A DNA stretch of 41,288 nt from Lentisalinibacter sp037382365 (GTDB lineage Bacteria; Pseudomonadota; Gammaproteobacteria; Steroidobacterales; Woeseiaceae). Position 1 is the stretch's first letter, and every line of letters starts with the position of its first letter. Both the position numbers and the translations under genes were made by a program. This document shows, in pieces, positions 40,866 through 41,288 of the stretch. The notes under the pieces are model-generated. The model searched no databases, was not told the DNA's origin, and was given only the letters and a program-made list of their open reading frames with translations. The stretch is from contig JARRPZ010000044.1 in NCBI GenBank assembly GCA_037382365.1, positions 1 to 41,288 on the forward strand. The letters run 5' to 3'.

Positions 40866-41288
40866 TCAGCTGCCGTCACTCACCATCGCCACCTGCCCGG
40901 CGGACTTCTGCATCACCGCCAGCGAAATTCGGCCGTAATCCGCGGCGCTGCAGGTGCGCATCACTTTCTTCAACAGTCGATAAGAGATGTCCCGATCGCC
41001 CATGATCGTCACCTGGCGCTGGGCGACGTCCTCGTCCGCCGTCCTGCGCAATACCCGGTCGTTCTGGGACTGCAGTGCCACCTTCAGCGGCTCGATGACG
41101 TGGCCCGTGCGCGCCATCGCGTCCTCGATCGTGATCACCGGTGTGCCCTGCACGAGGATCTCCTTCTCGGAGACCAGGATCACGACCGATTCCTCGGCCT
41201 TCTGCTCCGCGATCGACTCGGGCAGCTGCACGTCCCTGGCGTTGGGCAGCACCTCGACGTCGCTCGAATTCACGAGCAGGAAGAACAC
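40866..41288 (-). CDS. ExbD/TolR biopolymer transport protein (N-terminus outside window)
   Basis: 140 codons of the periplasmic C-terminal part. The reading enters at the window edge inside the end of a membrane segment (VFFLLVNSSDVE), then VQLPESIAEQKAEESVVILVSEKEILVQGTPV and VTIMGDRDISYRLLKKVMRTCSAADYG, typical ExbD/TolR dimer-forming domain features. The start codon is beyond the edge. It is followed after 11 bases by the AgmX-like gene, the usual ExbBD-TonB-like order. Confidence 0.93.
   Translation of the reverse strand: MFFLLVNSSDVEVLPNARDVQLPESIAEQKAEESVVILVSEKEILVQGTPVITIEDAMARTGHVIEPLKVALQSQNDRVLRRTADEDVAQRQVTIMGDRDISYRLLKKVMRTCSAADYGRISLAVMQKSAGQVAMVSDGS

Overview
The window is a dense, GC-rich (roughly two-thirds G+C), fully bacterial stretch with no RNA genes, insertion sequences or CRISPR arrays. 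Gene types point to an aerobic Gram-negative proteobacterium, most likely gammaproteobacterial: a TonB-dependent receptor, MipA/OmpV porin-like protein, ExbD and AgmX/TonB-like proteins, a P-II protein, PQQ dehydrogenase and many acyl-CoA enzymes. This is an inference from gene families; no marker gene for taxonomy is present. No gene-free stretch exceeds 300 bases; the longest is 32148-32390.

Region 1 (1-8061). A leftward run encodes a TetR regulator, thiolase, a bifunctional hydratase/3-hydroxyacyl-CoA dehydrogenase, a crotonase and an acyl-CoA dehydrogenase, i.e. a complete beta-oxidation cycle. It diverges from a cytochrome P450 gene. The 157-base intergenic region carries two opposing promoter-like elements sharing one palindromic -10. 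This suggests that one regulator controls oxidation of a substrate and breakdown of its acyl-CoA. A small lipoprotein gene follows.

Region 2 (8228-15411). Leftward icmF (fused isobutyryl-CoA mutase), crotonase, hotdog thioesterase and SDR genes form a compact operon, divergent from an acyl-CoA ligase gene.

Region 3 (15470-24895). A MipA/OmpV gene, a DUF1330 gene, another crotonase and a YceI-like lipoprotein are followed by a leftward operon: alpha/beta hydrolase, HSDL2-like SDR, APH-like kinase, crotonase, MaoC hydratase and PQQ alcohol dehydrogenase. It looks like a module for activation and breakdown of an alcohol- or hydroxyacid-derived acyl-CoA.

Region 4 (25078-32147). This holds an SMP-30-like lactonase, a lone Rieske ferredoxin, an alpha/beta-fold protein with no visible nucleophile serine, a CaiB/BaiF CoA-transferase, a NUDIX hydrolase, a RutE-like nitroreductase, a thioredoxin-like [2Fe-2S] ferredoxin, a coupled MBL/NUDT19-like pair and a P-II gene.

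Region 5 (32391-41288). A TonB-dependent receptor gene is frameshifted by a perfect 20-base tandem duplication and ends at a strong terminator. Next comes a rightward operon of six genes. Five are joined by ATGA overlaps: DUF2064 transferase, TVP38/TMEM64 membrane protein, mercuric-reductase-like flavoprotein, TIGR04283-type glycosyltransferase and an unknown small protein. A radical SAM enzyme follows. The layout resembles arsenosugar (rSAM/selenodomain) loci, but the radical SAM protein is not a typical ArsS. It is the best candidate here for an undescribed biosynthetic system. The window ends with leftward AgmX/TonB-like and ExbD genes.
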